Position numbers and translations under genes: made by a program. Positions 10,501 through 21,055 of a stretch of DNA of 64,000 nucleotides are shown piece by piece (within the stretch, counting starts at the first letter, position 1; every line of letters begins with the position of its first letter). The DNA comes from Gemmatimonadota bacterium (lineage in GTDB: Bacteria; Gemmatimonadota; Gemmatimonadetes; Gemmatimonadales; Gemmatimonadaceae). The DNA is taken from NCBI GenBank assembly GCA_016191225.1, contig JACPPC010000021.1, positions 62,001 through 126,000 of the forward strand, in the 5' to 3' direction. A model generated the notes under the pieces. The model searched no databases. It was not told the origin of the DNA and saw nothing but the letters and a program-made list of their open reading frames with translations.

Positions 10501-10923
10501 GACCGTGTTGGTCGCGAACGGGACCTTGGTGGCCTCCGTGGCTCCGGTCACGCCGGTCACGACCACCTGCGACAGCTTGTTGACGTCATTGCGCAGCGTC
10601 AGGTCGATCGTCTGCGTCCCCGCGCGAATCACGACCTGCCGCTGCTGCGGCACGAAGCCGATGGCGCGAACCCGCAGCGTCACCGTCTGCCCGCGCACCT
10701 GCGCGCCCGGGATCGTGATCGTGTAGATGCCCGCCACGTTCGACCCGACCGAAACGCCCAGGTCGGCGATCGTGGCGTTGGCGCCCAGCAGGGGATTTCC
10801 CTGCTCCGACACCACCTTGCCGGTGATCGTGGCGCCCTGGGCCTGGGCCTGGCCGCTGAATGCCGCCAGGCACAGCGCGGCCAGCGCCGTGATCCCGCTC
10901 ATGAACCGTATCCGAATGTTCAT
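7501..10923 (-). CDS. SusC/RagA-family TonB-linked outer-membrane protein
   Basis: I start this 1140-residue protein at the ATG at 10923, which has a GAGG site 6-7 bases upstream and opens a signal peptide ending near QAQAQ. A carboxypeptidase-regulatory-like beta-sandwich (about 31-112) precedes the plug domain, which shows DPLYIVDGV (about 195-203) and IESVEVVKGAAAASLYG from 217. The rest is a beta-barrel ending in a terminal Phe after TLTFSIGTT. It forms the TonB-driven channel under the SusD lid encoded next. No TonB/ExbBD, ECF sigma or degradative enzyme gene is nearby, so the substrate is open; peptides or glycans are typical for the family. Confidence 0.93.
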   Translation of the reverse strand: MNIRIRFMSGITALAALCLAAFSGQAQAQGATITGKVVSEQGNPLLGANATIADLGVSVGSNVAGIYTITIPGAQVRGQTVTLRVRAIGFVPQQRQVVIRAGTQTIDLTLRNDVNKLSQVVVTGVTGATEATKVPFATNTVNAADLIVPATNPLSQIVGKVPGANIVSASGRPGAQPAVLLRGPTAISAAGRGQDPLYIVDGVILNGPLPTINPQDIESVEVVKGAAAASLYGARAGNGVIQITTKSGKGLGGSDGVRFSYRGEYGVGDIERRFGLAQRHGLYLNETQDRFCQSGSIGAGTTTPSLAIDCVQTINYQSEVYRINDQGGDFALPPPTFTLDPSSAVAGSRIRNRFQTEKWPGATYDAVDQFAQPQPFYINNLDMTGRYGRTSFYASLNALNQGGSIRYLQGYRRNSIRANIDHGVGSDWNFAIRAYYARSFEDGNNFEDGGDAVFFRLTRVPPISNLLRTDSKGRLFIRNNLQGSGQQNFNPLYYLQAIQNSVDTDRFIAGTSARYTPASWLDVEGNFSYDNTGQSQKYFYDKGFRSTVASPANTGGVRRNYSASQAYNASLNTTLRKDFGATLRTRLNVRTLYEQQDGLGYNLSGTTLGATSVTTPGNVTDQTSITIGGSETSVRQISYFAGLNVEWKDRYIVDALIRRDGSSLFGEGNRWANFGRVSLAWRISQEPWMKIKGVSEFKLRASYGTAGGRPRFNAQYETFAVSSSGIQFGALGNRLLAPETIGETEIGFDAEFFNRVGVNFTYSQSDAENQILQVPSPAITGFQNQWRNAGTLRNETYELAVNVPIFTGRDLSWQVRGVFDRNRATITKLGPPPFDFGPNAQGATTLFRAVQGRPYAEIYGRTFLSSCMQLPTSGVPGTLGASTNFQSECLAGRMFGKNDEGYLVYTGNTAASPTDLGSGITANRWNTGLTGTWAPWGAPLTFGHPIVLRDNSGGGVVGPIGSALPDYRWALSTNLQFRKLTAYVLVDATMGRAIYNNGRGWAQLDFLAIDGDQVGKSVQSAKPMSYYYRAGPPDNGNGMGGFYDILGANTRVTENTNFAKVREVSLSYRVGRVQGLFGDWNVSMIGRNLYTFTNYRGFDPEVGFATGTAGNNAGSAAINAVDAFTFPNTRTLTFSIGTTF

Positions 10924-11297
10924 CCGATACCTCGATGAAGCGTGTGAATGGTCTTGCGCCTGCGAATGCACCGCGCGTGCGGTGTCCAGCGACCTTCACC
11001 TGCGTCGAGCACCTGCGACCTTCCCGTGCGGTCGTGCACGTCCAGTCCGAACAGGGCGTGGGTGTCGCGGCCTCCCGCGATTGGGGTTGAGTTCCTCCTC
11101 ATGCTCGCGGCGACGCTTCGGCGCCGCCGCGTGGCTGCTCCCGTTCATCGGTCGCTTGTCAATCAGCGGCCCGGTTCGTGATCCCCGGCACCAAACGTGT
11201 GCCGCGAACACGACGACGAGCCGGCGCCCCCGGAAAGCCGGGGTCGCCAGATACCGCCATAGTAGGGCGGCGGTTCGGGGTTCGCAAGACAAGAAAC
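10924..11297. other. Intergenic leader of the SusC gene
   Basis: No gene is supported in these 374 bases. On the minus strand a TTGACA hexamer (11157-11162) is present, but I see no convincing -10 at the right spacing. The SusC transcript should start somewhere here. Confidence 0.4.
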
Positions 11298-11331
11298 AAA
11301 AGGGGGCAGCCGATACTCGCTGCCCCCTTTT
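11298..11331 (-). terminator. Rho-independent terminator of the atpAGDC operon
   Basis: A 13-bp perfect stem (11298-11310 with 11319-11331), loop of 8 bases, GC-rich core flanked by four A and four T, so it works as a classic terminator in both directions. It lies 27 bases beyond the atpC stop. Confidence 0.85.
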
Positions 11332-11357
11332 GTGGACAATTCCCGGCCCGTCCCGCC

Positions 11358-11605
11358 TCAGGCCGGCTCGGACCATTCCGTCACCACCCGCACCTGGTCG
11401 TCCGCGACCTGCAGGAAGCCACCGCGGACCCGGAAACGCTCCCCACTCCCCAGCCGGAGCTCCCCCGTCCCGAGCAGCGCCATCATCGGGGCGTGCTGCG
11501 GCAGGATCCCCACCTCCCCGTCGTGCGCCGGCGCCACCACGCTCGGCGCCTGGCCCTCGAACAACACCCGTTCCGGGGAGATGACCGCGACCGTCAGCAT
11601 CGCCA

Positions 11606-11606
<1 letters not shown>
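11358..11606 (-). CDS. atpC: F1 ATP synthase epsilon subunit, short form
   Basis: An 82-residue epsilon subunit. The start ATG at 11606 overlaps the atpD stop as ATGA; the ATG at 11600 (MLTVAVISPE) is equally possible. It contains the beta-sandwich domain with the family segments PERVLFEGQA, DGEVGILPQHAPMMALL and GGFLQVADD, which contacts gamma and the c-ring. It ends right after that domain. The C-terminal two-helix domain of most bacterial epsilon subunits (about 130-140 residues in all), which inhibits ATP hydrolysis, is absent. Short forms are known in Bacteroidetes and Chlorobi, so this is probably native, not a truncation. Confidence 0.92.
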
Positions 11607-13072
<1,466 letters not shown>

Positions 13073-13936
13073 TCAGCCGCTGAGGGCGGCGGCACCGCCG
13101 ACGATCTCGGCGATTTCCTGCGTGATCTGCGCCTGGCGGCCGCGGTTGTAGGTGCGGCGCAGGGTGGTGAGCATCTCGTTCGCGTTGTCGGTGGCGTTCT
13201 TCATCGCGGTGCGCTGGGCCGACTGGAAGCCGGCGGCGGTCTCGATGAGGGCGCGGTACATCGCATTGCGCACGGCGAGCGGGAGCAGCTCGGTGAGGAT
13301 CTGCTCGGCGCCCGGCGAGAGGATGAAGTCGCGGGCCGCGCCGGTGCGGGCGGGGACGGCGACCGGGAGGACGCGCTCGCTGGTCGGCGGCGTGGACATC
13401 ACCGAGTTGAACCGGCTGTAGACGATGTACACGGCGTCGAGCGCGCCCGAGCCGAAGCGCGCCATCACGTCGTCGATCAGCGACGCCGCGTCGGCGGCCG
13501 ACGGCTTGTCGGTGAGGTCGGCGCGCTGCACCGCCATCGGGCGGCCGAGGTACCTGAAGTAGCCGATCCCCTTGCGGCCCACCGCATGCAGCTCGACCTG
13601 GGCCCCGCCGGACTCGAGGCGCTGCAGCAGCTGGCGCCCTTCCCTGATCAGGTTCGAGTTGAAGGCGCCGCAGAGGCCCCGGTTGGCGGTGAGGAGGATG
13701 ACGGCCGCCGAGCGCACGGTGGCGGGCTGCCGGAGGAGCGGGAACTGCTCCGCGAGCTCGGGGGCATGCAGGTTCGCCATCACCTCGGCGAGGGCCCGGG
13801 CATACGGGCGCGCGGCCGCCACCCGGTCCTGGGCGCGCTTCATCTTCGACGTCGCGACCATTTCGAGGGTGCGCGTGATCTTCTTGGTGTTCTCGGTGGA
13901 CTTGATGCGTCCCTTGAGCTCGCGGCCCTTGGCCAT
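13073..13936 (-). CDS. atpG: F1 ATP synthase gamma subunit
   Basis: The 287-residue rotor shaft subunit. The N-terminal helix (LKGRIKSTENTKKITRTLEM) and the C-terminal helix (AMKNATDNANEMLTTL, then RQAQITQEIAEIVGGA) match the family signature and form the coiled coil inside the alpha3beta3 ring. The Rossmann-like middle holds VILLTANRGLCGAFNSNL. Encoded 48 bases upstream of atpD and 30 bases downstream of atpA, so all are one operon. Confidence 0.96.
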   Translation of the reverse strand: MAKGRELKGRIKSTENTKKITRTLEMVATSKMKRAQDRVAAARPYARALAEVMANLHAPELAEQFPLLRQPATVRSAAVILLTANRGLCGAFNSNLIREGRQLLQRLESGGAQVELHAVGRKGIGYFRYLGRPMAVQRADLTDKPSAADAASLIDDVMARFGSGALDAVYIVYSRFNSVMSTPPTSERVLPVAVPARTGAARDFILSPGAEQILTELLPLAVRNAMYRALIETAAGFQSAQRTAMKNATDNANEMLTTLRRTYNRGRQAQITQEIAEIVGGAAALSG

Positions 13937-13966
13937 CGCCGGTATCGGTGCGGGTGGGGGAGGCGG

Positions 13967-15535
<1,569 letters not shown>

Positions 15536-15593
15536 GGCGGGGCTTGAGATGGTCTGGCGGTCGTGTGGCGTGGCGGGCGCGGGACAGCCCCTA

Positions 15594-15622
15594 AACGTAC
15601 GCACGCCGCTGCCCTGCCTCAA
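15594..15622 (-). promoter_or_regulatory. Candidate promoter of atpAGDC
   Basis: On the minus strand TTGAGG (15617-15622) and TACGTT (15594-15599) are separated by 17 bases, about 60 bases before the atpA start. The -10 matches consensus at only three positions. Confidence 0.3.
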
Positions 15623-15741
15623 GCGTTCAACCGCGATCCCGTGTGGCGGCCGCACCCGGCGAGTCGTATGATGCGACGACGGCGATGCCCCGGGACCCGG
15701 GCCTCCGACGCCCGTTCGTGCCACCTCCAGCACCGGAACGC

Positions 15742-16932
15742 ATGCCCGCTGCGCCAATCGCGCGTCGGATTCTCGGACTGCTCCTCACCGCGCTCGCCGG
15801 GTGTGGCGGTGGCAGCGGCAGTACCCCGAGCGCGACTCCCACTTCCCCGGCGACCGCGCCGGTGCCGGCGGCCTTGCAGGCGTCGGCGATCCCGGCCGTG
15901 ATCGTCGATAGCGCGACGGTGCTGTTCGGTCCCCGCGCCCAACTCGTGAACTCAGCCGGGGCCACTGCTGCGGTGGCAGGGGTCGTCGTGACAGCTGCGA
16001 TCGCCACCGGCGACCCAGCCGCAACCCTCAGCGGAGCGACGGCGGCGACCAGCGCTGCTGGGCTTGCCGTATTCGGAGCGCTCCGGCTGCACGGTCCCTC
16101 CGGCCCCTACACGCTGCGGTTCTCCTCACCCGGCCTCCCGACGCTGACGACGACAGACACAATCGCTCTCCTGCCCGCCAGATACCTCGTCCTCGCCTCC
16201 ACCACGGTCACCACCGAGCCGTCGGCGATCCGGATCCTGCCCGACGGCGGCGAGAGCACGGTCATCGGCGCCCCGGGCACCCCGTTCTCGCTTCCGCACT
16301 ACGCTGCGGACGGATCGCGGGTTGTGTTCACGTACGGAGACGAACTGCGGGTCTGGACGCCGCCGTCGACGTTCACACCGTTGCGCGACGCGACGTTCGA
16401 CATCGACGGAGGCGGTCGCTTCTCAGCCGACGGCTTGTGGCTCTACTTCGTCTCGCAACCCGCCGGATCAAGCTTCGTGTTTCCCTATCGCATGCATCCG
16501 GACGGATCGGGGCGAGAGCGACTGACATTCGACGCCAGGGACATGGACCCCCACCCGGACAGTGTGCGACTCGCCTACCTCACGAGCACGCCTGTGACCG
16601 ACCTGATCGTCAGAAACATGACAACGGGCGCGACGGTGACCTTTCCGCGCGCCTTCGACCGTCCTCGCTGGAGTCCAGCAGGAGACCGATTGGCCGGCTT
16701 TCGGGGATCATGGGTCCTCATCAGCACACCGACCGGCGTTGTGGTCGACTCGATCCATGCGCCAGCGGGTTCGACTTCATTCGACGATGGAGGACTTCTG
16801 GCATGGTCGTCGGATGCCCGCTACCTGCTTGGTCGGGCGGCAGGGCGGATCGGTGTCACTGACCTGATCACCAAACGGTGGGTCGCGCTGCCCGTGCCAG
16901 GATCCTACACCCAGGCGAGTTGGCAGCGTTGA
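15742..16932 (+). CDS. Lipoprotein with PD40/TolB-like beta-propeller repeats
   Basis: A 396-residue protein when started at the ATG at 15742, which gives a lipoprotein signal [15 protein letters not shown] with lipobox LAGC; an upstream ATG at 15685 would bury it. After a Ser/Thr/Pro-rich linker comes an Ig-like domain (about 45-135), then propeller-type repeats: a [16 protein letters not shown] blade, [40 protein letters not shown] and [13 protein letters not shown]. These resemble WD40-like PD40 blades of TolB-type proteins. It is divergent from atpA and monocistronic. The role is probably ligand or protein binding at the envelope. Confidence 0.72.
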   Translation: MPAAPIARRILGLLLTALAGCGGGSGSTPSATPTSPATAPVPAALQASAIPAVIVDSATVLFGPRAQLVNSAGATAAVAGVVVTAAIATGDPAATLSGATAATSAAGLAVFGALRLHGPSGPYTLRFSSPGLPTLTTTDTIALLPARYLVLASTTVTTEPSAIRILPDGGESTVIGAPGTPFSLPHYAADGSRVVFTYGDELRVWTPPSTFTPLRDATFDIDGGGRFSADGLWLYFVSQPAGSSFVFPYRMHPDGSGRERLTFDARDMDPHPDSVRLAYLTSTPVTDLIVRNMTTGATVTFPRAFDRPRWSPAGDRLAGFRGSWVLISTPTGVVVDSIHAPAGSTSFDDGGLLAWSSDARYLLGRAAGRIGVTDLITKRWVALPVPGSYTQASWQR

Positions 16933-16947
16933 GAAGGGCCTGACGCA

Positions 16948-16964
16948 TTCCGCGCTGTGCGGAA
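16948..16964. terminator. Short hairpin between convergent genes
   Basis: A 6-bp stem (TTCCGC/GCGGAA) with a 5-base loop sits in the 69-base gap between the converging propeller lipoprotein and AraC-type regulator genes. It is short, so support is modest. Confidence 0.35.
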
Positions 16965-17001
16965 GGTGCCGCGACCTGTGTGAAGTCCGGCTATCATGAA
17001 C

Positions 17002-17805
17002 TCAGGCCCGGCTCCGGGTGCGGCCGTGCACGAACCGGTCCACGAGGTCGACGGTGCGGAGCCGGGCCAGCGAGGCCGGGCGGGTCCCCACCACCCGCTG
17101 CGACGTCGTGGAGAGGTGCGAGCTCGACGCAAAGCCGAGTACGCGCGCGACGTCGCCGACGTCGTACCCGGGGTTCTTGGCCAGCTCGGCGGCGGCGATG
17201 AGCCGCACGAGGTCGATCACCCGCTTGAGGTTCGGGGCGCCGTGGGCGCCGAAGGTGCGGCTCAGGTGCTCGCGGGTGACGCCGAGGGCCCGGGCGATCG
17301 CCTCGGTGCGCAGCGGCCGCCCGGCGTGCGCCACCACGCAATGCCATGCGTCGAGCGGCACTCCGGCCCCGAGGGCGAGGGCGGGGGGCGGGTCGCGGAG
17401 CGCGGCGGCGAACCGCGACGAGAAGCCCAGCGGATCAAGGAGCTCCTCGGCGGCCGCATCGTCGATGCCCTCGAACAGGATGTCGGCGAACTCGAGGGCC
17501 AGGCAGCGCTCGATCGCGGGAGTGTCGGCGGCCCGGCCGGGGAGGAGGGCGACGAACGGGATGCTGGGGAACTCGCGCGCGAGCGCGGCGACGCGCCACG
17601 CCTCCTCGCCGGCGCCACCGAGGTCGACGAGCACGGCGTCGACGAGGCTCGCGCGCAGGGCGGCGAGGAACTCGGTGGTGTCCCGCACCGTGACCACCCG
17701 GTGGCGCCGGCGCGGCATGGCGTCGCGCACGAAGTGGCGCGCCCGGTCACGGACGGCCCAGGCGACGAGGGTCTGCACGGGCCGGGCGGCGGCGCGCGCG
17801 GTCAT
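17002..17805 (-). CDS. AraC-family regulator with a degenerate receiver-like N-domain
   Basis: A 267-residue protein. The ATG at 17805 overlaps the Nudix stop codon as ATGA, which fixes the start. The N-terminal half looks like a response-regulator fold: the strand VDAVLVDLGG places an Asp where the phospho-acceptor would be, but the N-terminal acidic pair and the conserved Lys are not evident. The C-terminal half (about 165-255) is an AraC HTH pair: TEAIARALGVTREHLSRTF, then YDVGDVARVLGFASSSHLS. It is likely a DNA-binding regulator with a non-canonical or phosphorylation-independent input. It is coupled to the Nudix and ABC ATPase genes. Confidence 0.75.
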   Translation of the reverse strand: MTARAAARPVQTLVAWAVRDRARHFVRDAMPRRRHRVVTVRDTTEFLAALRASLVDAVLVDLGGAGEEAWRVAALAREFPSIPFVALLPGRAADTPAIERCLALEFADILFEGIDDAAAEELLDPLGFSSRFAAALRDPPPALALGAGVPLDAWHCVVAHAGRPLRTEAIARALGVTREHLSRTFGAHGAPNLKRVIDLVRLIAAAELAKNPGYDVGDVARVLGFASSSHLSTTSQRVVGTRPASLARLRTVDLVDRFVHGRTRSRA

Positions 17806-18341
17806 GCGCCGGGGGGTCCGGCGTCGGCACGCGTGAGGTCCCTCGCCTCCGCGCCGGCGCACGCCCCGTCGCCCGGCACCGCGGGGGGCGGCGGGAGGCG
17901 GCGCGACCCCTCTCCCGGGATGACGAGCCCCCTGGCCAGGCGCAGGATCGCGCGGGCGTTCTCGTACGCGAGGAGCCGCTCGGCATCGTCGAAGGTGGCC
18001 CAGCGACAGGCCGTGATCCCCTCGGCGTGGAGGGGGCGCGTGTCGCTGCGCGCGGTCTCCATGAGGAAGAAGTGACAGCGCTTGTGCACCGGCCGGCCGC
18101 GCAGCCGGAAGCGCCAGTCGATCGCGCCGAGGTCGGCGCGCACAGCGAGCCCGTCGAGTCCCGTCTCCTCCGCCACCTCGCGGAGGGCGGCGGCCCCCAC
18201 CGCCTCGCCGGCCTCGACATGCCCCTTGGGAAAGCCCCAGTTGCGGCAGGCATCCCGGATGAGGAGGACGCGGGCCCCGCCGGCGTCGTGCCGCACGACC
18301 ACGCCGCCAGCCGACGTCTCCTCCTGATCGGCGGGCTTCAT
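17802..18341 (-). CDS. Nudix hydrolase
   Basis: A 179-residue pyrophosphohydrolase. The Nudix box spans residues 40-62 with every key position present: G40, E46, R54-E55, E58-E59, G61-L62 (pattern Gx5Ex7REUxEExGU). The N-terminal TSAGGVVVRHDAGGARVLLI and the preceding NWGFPKGH resemble the diadenosine-polyphosphate hydrolase branch, so cleavage of Ap4A-like or NDP-X substrates is a reasonable guess. The C-terminal 35 residues are Pro/Ala-rich and probably disordered. Both ends overlap neighbours by 4 bases, giving strict translational coupling within the three-gene operon. Confidence 0.88.
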   Translation of the reverse strand: MKPADQEETSAGGVVVRHDAGGARVLLIRDACRNWGFPKGHVEAGEAVGAAALREVAEETGLDGLAVRADLGAIDWRFRLRGRPVHKRCHFFLMETARSDTRPLHAEGITACRWATFDDAERLLAYENARAILRLARGLVIPGEGSRRLPPPPAVPGDGACAGAEARDLTRADAGPPGA

Positions 18342-19096
18342 GGATCGCCGGCGGCGCCGTTGGCATCGAGGTGCGCCTTGCCCTCGATGAACTGGCGCAC
18401 CACGGGATCGCGGGTGTGCCGGATCTCGTCCACGGTCCCGACCTGCCGCACGCGCCCGTCGTAGAGCATGGCAATGCGCGAGCCGACGCGATAGGCGCTC
18501 CGCATGTCGTGCGTGATCACGATCGCGGACACGCCGAGCTTCTCCCGCATGCGGATCATGAGCTCGTCGATGACGGCGCTGGTGACGGGGTCGAGGCCGG
18601 TGGTGGGCTCGTCGTAGAGGATGTACTTGGGGCGAAGGGCGATGGCGCGGGCGATGCCGACGCGCTTGCGCATCCCCCCCGAGAGCTCGGCGGGAAAGCG
18701 GTCGGCGGCGTCGGGAAGGTCGACGAGTTCGAGGACCTCGTGGACACGCGCGTCGACCTCGCGGTGGCTGAGCTTGCCCTGCTTGCGGAGCCCCATGGCG
18801 ACGTTCTCGCCGATCGAGAGCGAGTCGAAGAGGGCGGCGAACTGGAAGACGTACCCGATGCGCTCGCGCAAGCGGTAGAGCTCCCCGCGGCGCAGCCGGC
18901 CGACCTCGAGGTCGTCGACGATCACGCGCCCGGCGTCGGGCTCGAGGAGCCCGACGATGTGCTTGATCGCGACCGACTTTCCGGTGCCGGAGTAGCCGAT
19001 GACGACCATCGTCTCACCCTCGGCGACGTCGAGGGAGAAGCCGCTGAGCACCCGCTTCTCGCCGAAGGCCTTGTGCACGTCCTGCAACTGGATCAC
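18338..19096 (-). CDS. mlaF: MlaF-type ABC transporter ATP-binding protein
   Basis: A 252-residue ATPase with Walker A GYSGTGKS (34-41), Q-loop Gln 85, signature LSGGMRKR (138-145) and Walker B YILYDEP (158-164). The SGGMRKRVGIARAIAL signature and TTGLDPVTSAVIDELM are characteristic of MlaF/Ttg2A, the ATPase of the phospholipid transporter that keeps outer-membrane lipid asymmetry. The MlaE permease and MlaD substrate-binding genes normally beside it are not in this window; downstream come a Nudix hydrolase and an AraC-type regulator instead. The start is GTG with no strong ribosome-binding site. Confidence 0.85.
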   Translation of the reverse strand: MIQLQDVHKAFGEKRVLSGFSLDVAEGETMVVIGYSGTGKSVAIKHIVGLLEPDAGRVIVDDLEVGRLRRGELYRLRERIGYVFQFAALFDSLSIGENVAMGLRKQGKLSHREVDARVHEVLELVDLPDAADRFPAELSGGMRKRVGIARAIALRPKYILYDEPTTGLDPVTSAVIDELMIRMREKLGVSAIVITHDMRSAYRVGSRIAMLYDGRVRQVGTVDEIRHTRDPVVRQFIEGKAHLDANGAAGDP

Positions 19097-19316
19097 GCGA
19101 TCATCCGGATGGGGAGGGGATCGGCGGGGGGGGGGCGCCGGGACATCAGCTTTGTAATATGGGGTGGGATCGGCGCGGTGTCGTGAACCGGGTCACAACG
19201 GAACGCCAGGCGGGCGGCGACGACCCACCGACGTCGGCACGGGACGAGGGCGCACGCGGGTCGTTGGCCCGGTTTCGCGGCGGCGGCGCGCCGCGCCGGC
19301 CGCCGCAGGCCATGCG
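19097..19316. other. Intergenic region upstream of mlaF
   Basis: No gene is supported. It contains a ten-G run (19126-19135) and a small AT-rich patch (19151-19160) that could be a -10 element for mlaF on the minus strand; no matching -35 is evident. Confidence 0.4.
19126..19135. repeat. Homopolymeric G10 tract in the mlaF leader
   Basis: Ten consecutive G on the plus strand (C10 in the mlaF sense) lie 29 bases upstream of the mlaF start codon, between it and the AT-rich candidate -10. Tracts of this kind are slippage-prone. Confidence 0.8.
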
Positions 19317-19352
19317 CACGAAGGCCGCCCCGGGACGGGGGCGGCCTTCGTG
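19317..19352. terminator. Hairpin downstream of the sigma factor gene
   Basis: A 15-bp perfect stem (19317-19331 with 19338-19352, loop of 6 bases) lies 55 bases past the sigma factor stop codon and should end its transcript. A T triplet follows it only in the plus direction. Confidence 0.55.
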
Positions 19353-19407
19353 TTTCCGCACGATGAAGCGTCGAGCAGGGCGAGGCCCCGCCGGGGCCGG
19401 TCGCGCC

Positions 19408-20298
19408 TCAGGCCGCGAAGGAGCCGAGGGCGCGCCCGACCTCGCCCTCGCGCAGGCGCTTGAGGGCGCGATCGCGCAGCTGTCGCACGCGCTCGCGCGT
19501 GACGCCGAGCATGGAGCCGATTTCCTCGAGGGTATGCTCGCGCCCGCCCTCGAGCCCGAAGTAGAGGCGCAGGACCTTGGCGTCGCGGGGCGGGAGGGTG
19601 CCGAGGGCGGACTCGATCTCGTCGGTGAGGAAGCGGTTCATCGCCTCCTCCTCGGTGTCGGGCATCTCGTCGGCGACGAACCGCTCGATCAGCGAACGGT
19701 CGCCCTCGGGGTCCATCGGCGCGTCGAGGCGCACGTCGCCGGTGTTGAGGGCGGCGAGCGACTGCACGACGTCGACCGAGAGGCCGGTGAGCTGGGCGAG
19801 TTCCTCCGGCATCGGCTCGCGGCGGAGCTTCTGGCGGAGGATCTCCGACGCCTTGATGATGCGCGAGAGGTCGGCGGTGCGGTTGAGGGGGACGCGCACG
19901 GTGCGGCCCTGGCGCGCGAGCGACGACAGGATGGCCTGGCGGATCCACCAGACGGCGTACGAGATGAACTTGACGCCCTGGTCGGGGTCGAACTTCCGGG
20001 CGGCGGTGAGGAGGCCGACGTTCCCCTCGCCGATGAGGTCGATCAGCGGAAGGCCGCGGTTCTGGTACTTCTTGGCGACGGAGATGACGAAGCGGAGGTT
20101 GCGCTTGACGAGTTCCTGCAGCGCGTCGTCGTCGCCGGCGCGGATGCGACGGGCGAGCTCGAGCTCCTCCGTCCCCTTGAGGAGGGGATAGGTGGAGACC
20201 TCGTAGAGGTACTGGTCGAGGATGTCGCGCTCGGGCTCTCCGGGGGCGATCTCGGCCGGGGTCGTGCGCCGGCGGCGGCGCTTGGTGTCGGTGGTCAT
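19408..20298 (-). CDS. rpoD: RNA polymerase sigma factor, RpoD/SigA family (short)
   Basis: A 296-residue sigma-70 factor; the ATG at 20298 (MTTDTKRR) is chosen because the open frame upstream is not conserved-looking. Region 1.2 is DILDQYLYEVSTYPLL; region 2 holds NLRFVISVAKKYQNRGLPL and the -10-recognition helix FISYAVWWIRQAI; region 4 has LEEIGSMLGVTRERVRQLRD. Region 1.1 and the non-conserved region are absent, as in the primary sigma factors of Bacteroidetes, so this may be the housekeeping sigma factor or a group 2 paralogue. Single gene, divergent from the tRNA cluster. Confidence 0.9.
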   Translation of the reverse strand: MTTDTKRRRRRTTPAEIAPGEPERDILDQYLYEVSTYPLLKGTEELELARRIRAGDDDALQELVKRNLRFVISVAKKYQNRGLPLIDLIGEGNVGLLTAARKFDPDQGVKFISYAVWWIRQAILSSLARQGRTVRVPLNRTADLSRIIKASEILRQKLRREPMPEELAQLTGLSVDVVQSLAALNTGDVRLDAPMDPEGDRSLIERFVADEMPDTEEEAMNRFLTDEIESALGTLPPRDAKVLRLYFGLEGGREHTLEEIGSMLGVTRERVRQLRDRALKRLREGEVGRALGSFAA

Positions 20299-20484
20299 TG
20301 CTGTATGGTGGGTACCAGGAGCCGCGCGGTCGGGAGGGATTCGGGGCCCGGAGCGATGCGCCGGTGCGAGGGGCACCGGCGCGTCGGCGTCACGGGGGAT
20401 TCAGCCGGCCGATGGAGCAGGCCGGGCGAGCTGGACGAAACCTTGGAAGATAGCGCTGTTGGGCGCTTGCGCCAGCTTCGTTGG

Positions 20485-20513
20485 TTGACACTCGTACTAC
20501 GCAGAAATAGCTT
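20485..20513 (+). promoter_or_regulatory. Promoter of the Ala-Gly-Val tRNA cluster
   Basis: A perfect TTGACA (20485-20490), 17-base spacer and TAGCTT (20508-20513) lie about 40 bases upstream of the first tRNA. Consensus -35 and correct spacing and position make this the likely tRNA promoter. Confidence 0.65.
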
Positions 20514-20553
20514 GCCGTGTTCCCGGAGACGCCCTCGAGGGTGCCCGGGCGCC

Positions 20554-20626
<73 letters not shown>

Positions 20627-20667
20627 TCGGCGGGAAGGGGTGGCGGGTGCAGCAGCGGGACCATCGT

Positions 20668-20740
20668 GCGGGAATAGCTCAGTTGGTAGAGCACAACCTT
20701 GCCAAGGTTGGGGTCGCGGGTTCGAGTCCCGTTTCCCGCT
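20668..20740 (+). tRNA. tRNA-Gly (GCC)
   Basis: A 73-nt cloverleaf with acceptor GCGGGAA pairing TTCCCGC, anticodon loop TTGCCAA (GCC) and discriminator U. The T-arm is GCGGGTTCGAGTCCCGT. CCA is not encoded. Second tRNA of the cluster. Confidence 0.97.
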
Positions 20741-20767
20741 CTCCGGGGTCGTGACCGGGCGACCGTC

Positions 20768-20841
20768 GGGCGGTTAGCTCAGTTGGTTAGAGCGCCACGT
20801 TGACATCGTGGAGGTCACAAGTTCGAGTCTTGTACCGCCCA
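20768..20841 (+). tRNA. tRNA-Val (GAC)
   Basis: A 74-nt cloverleaf with acceptor GGGCGGT pairing ACCGCCC, anticodon loop TTGACAT (GAC) and discriminator A. Third tRNA of the cluster; a hairpin terminator begins 2 bases later. Confidence 0.97.
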
Positions 20842-20842
20842 T

Positions 20843-20869
20843 CGCCCCGCGCCACGCCGGCGCGGGGCG
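20843..20869 (+). terminator. Terminator of the tRNA cluster
   Basis: An 11-bp GC-rich stem (20843-20853 with 20859-20869), 5-base loop, then TT, immediately after tRNA-Val. Confidence 0.6.
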
Positions 20870-21055
20870 TTCGCATCCGGCGCGGGCTGGTGCGCTTCGC
20901 TGGCGGCGCCGACCGGCGTGGCTAGATTGCGCGGCGCGCGAACCCGCGCCCCCGCGCGCCGGTACCGGATGGCGGCCGGGCGCGCGCGTGCGCTGCCCGC
21001 GACGGGCCCCGAGGGCCCGGCCCCATCGCCGCATTCGTCTTCCTGGAGTCGTGTC

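Noticed and set aside
7372-10938. A 1188-codon open frame antisense to the SusC gene
   Set aside because: Its frame follows from the very high GC third position of the SusC gene; the translation is low-complexity Arg/Gly/Val/Asp with no domain.
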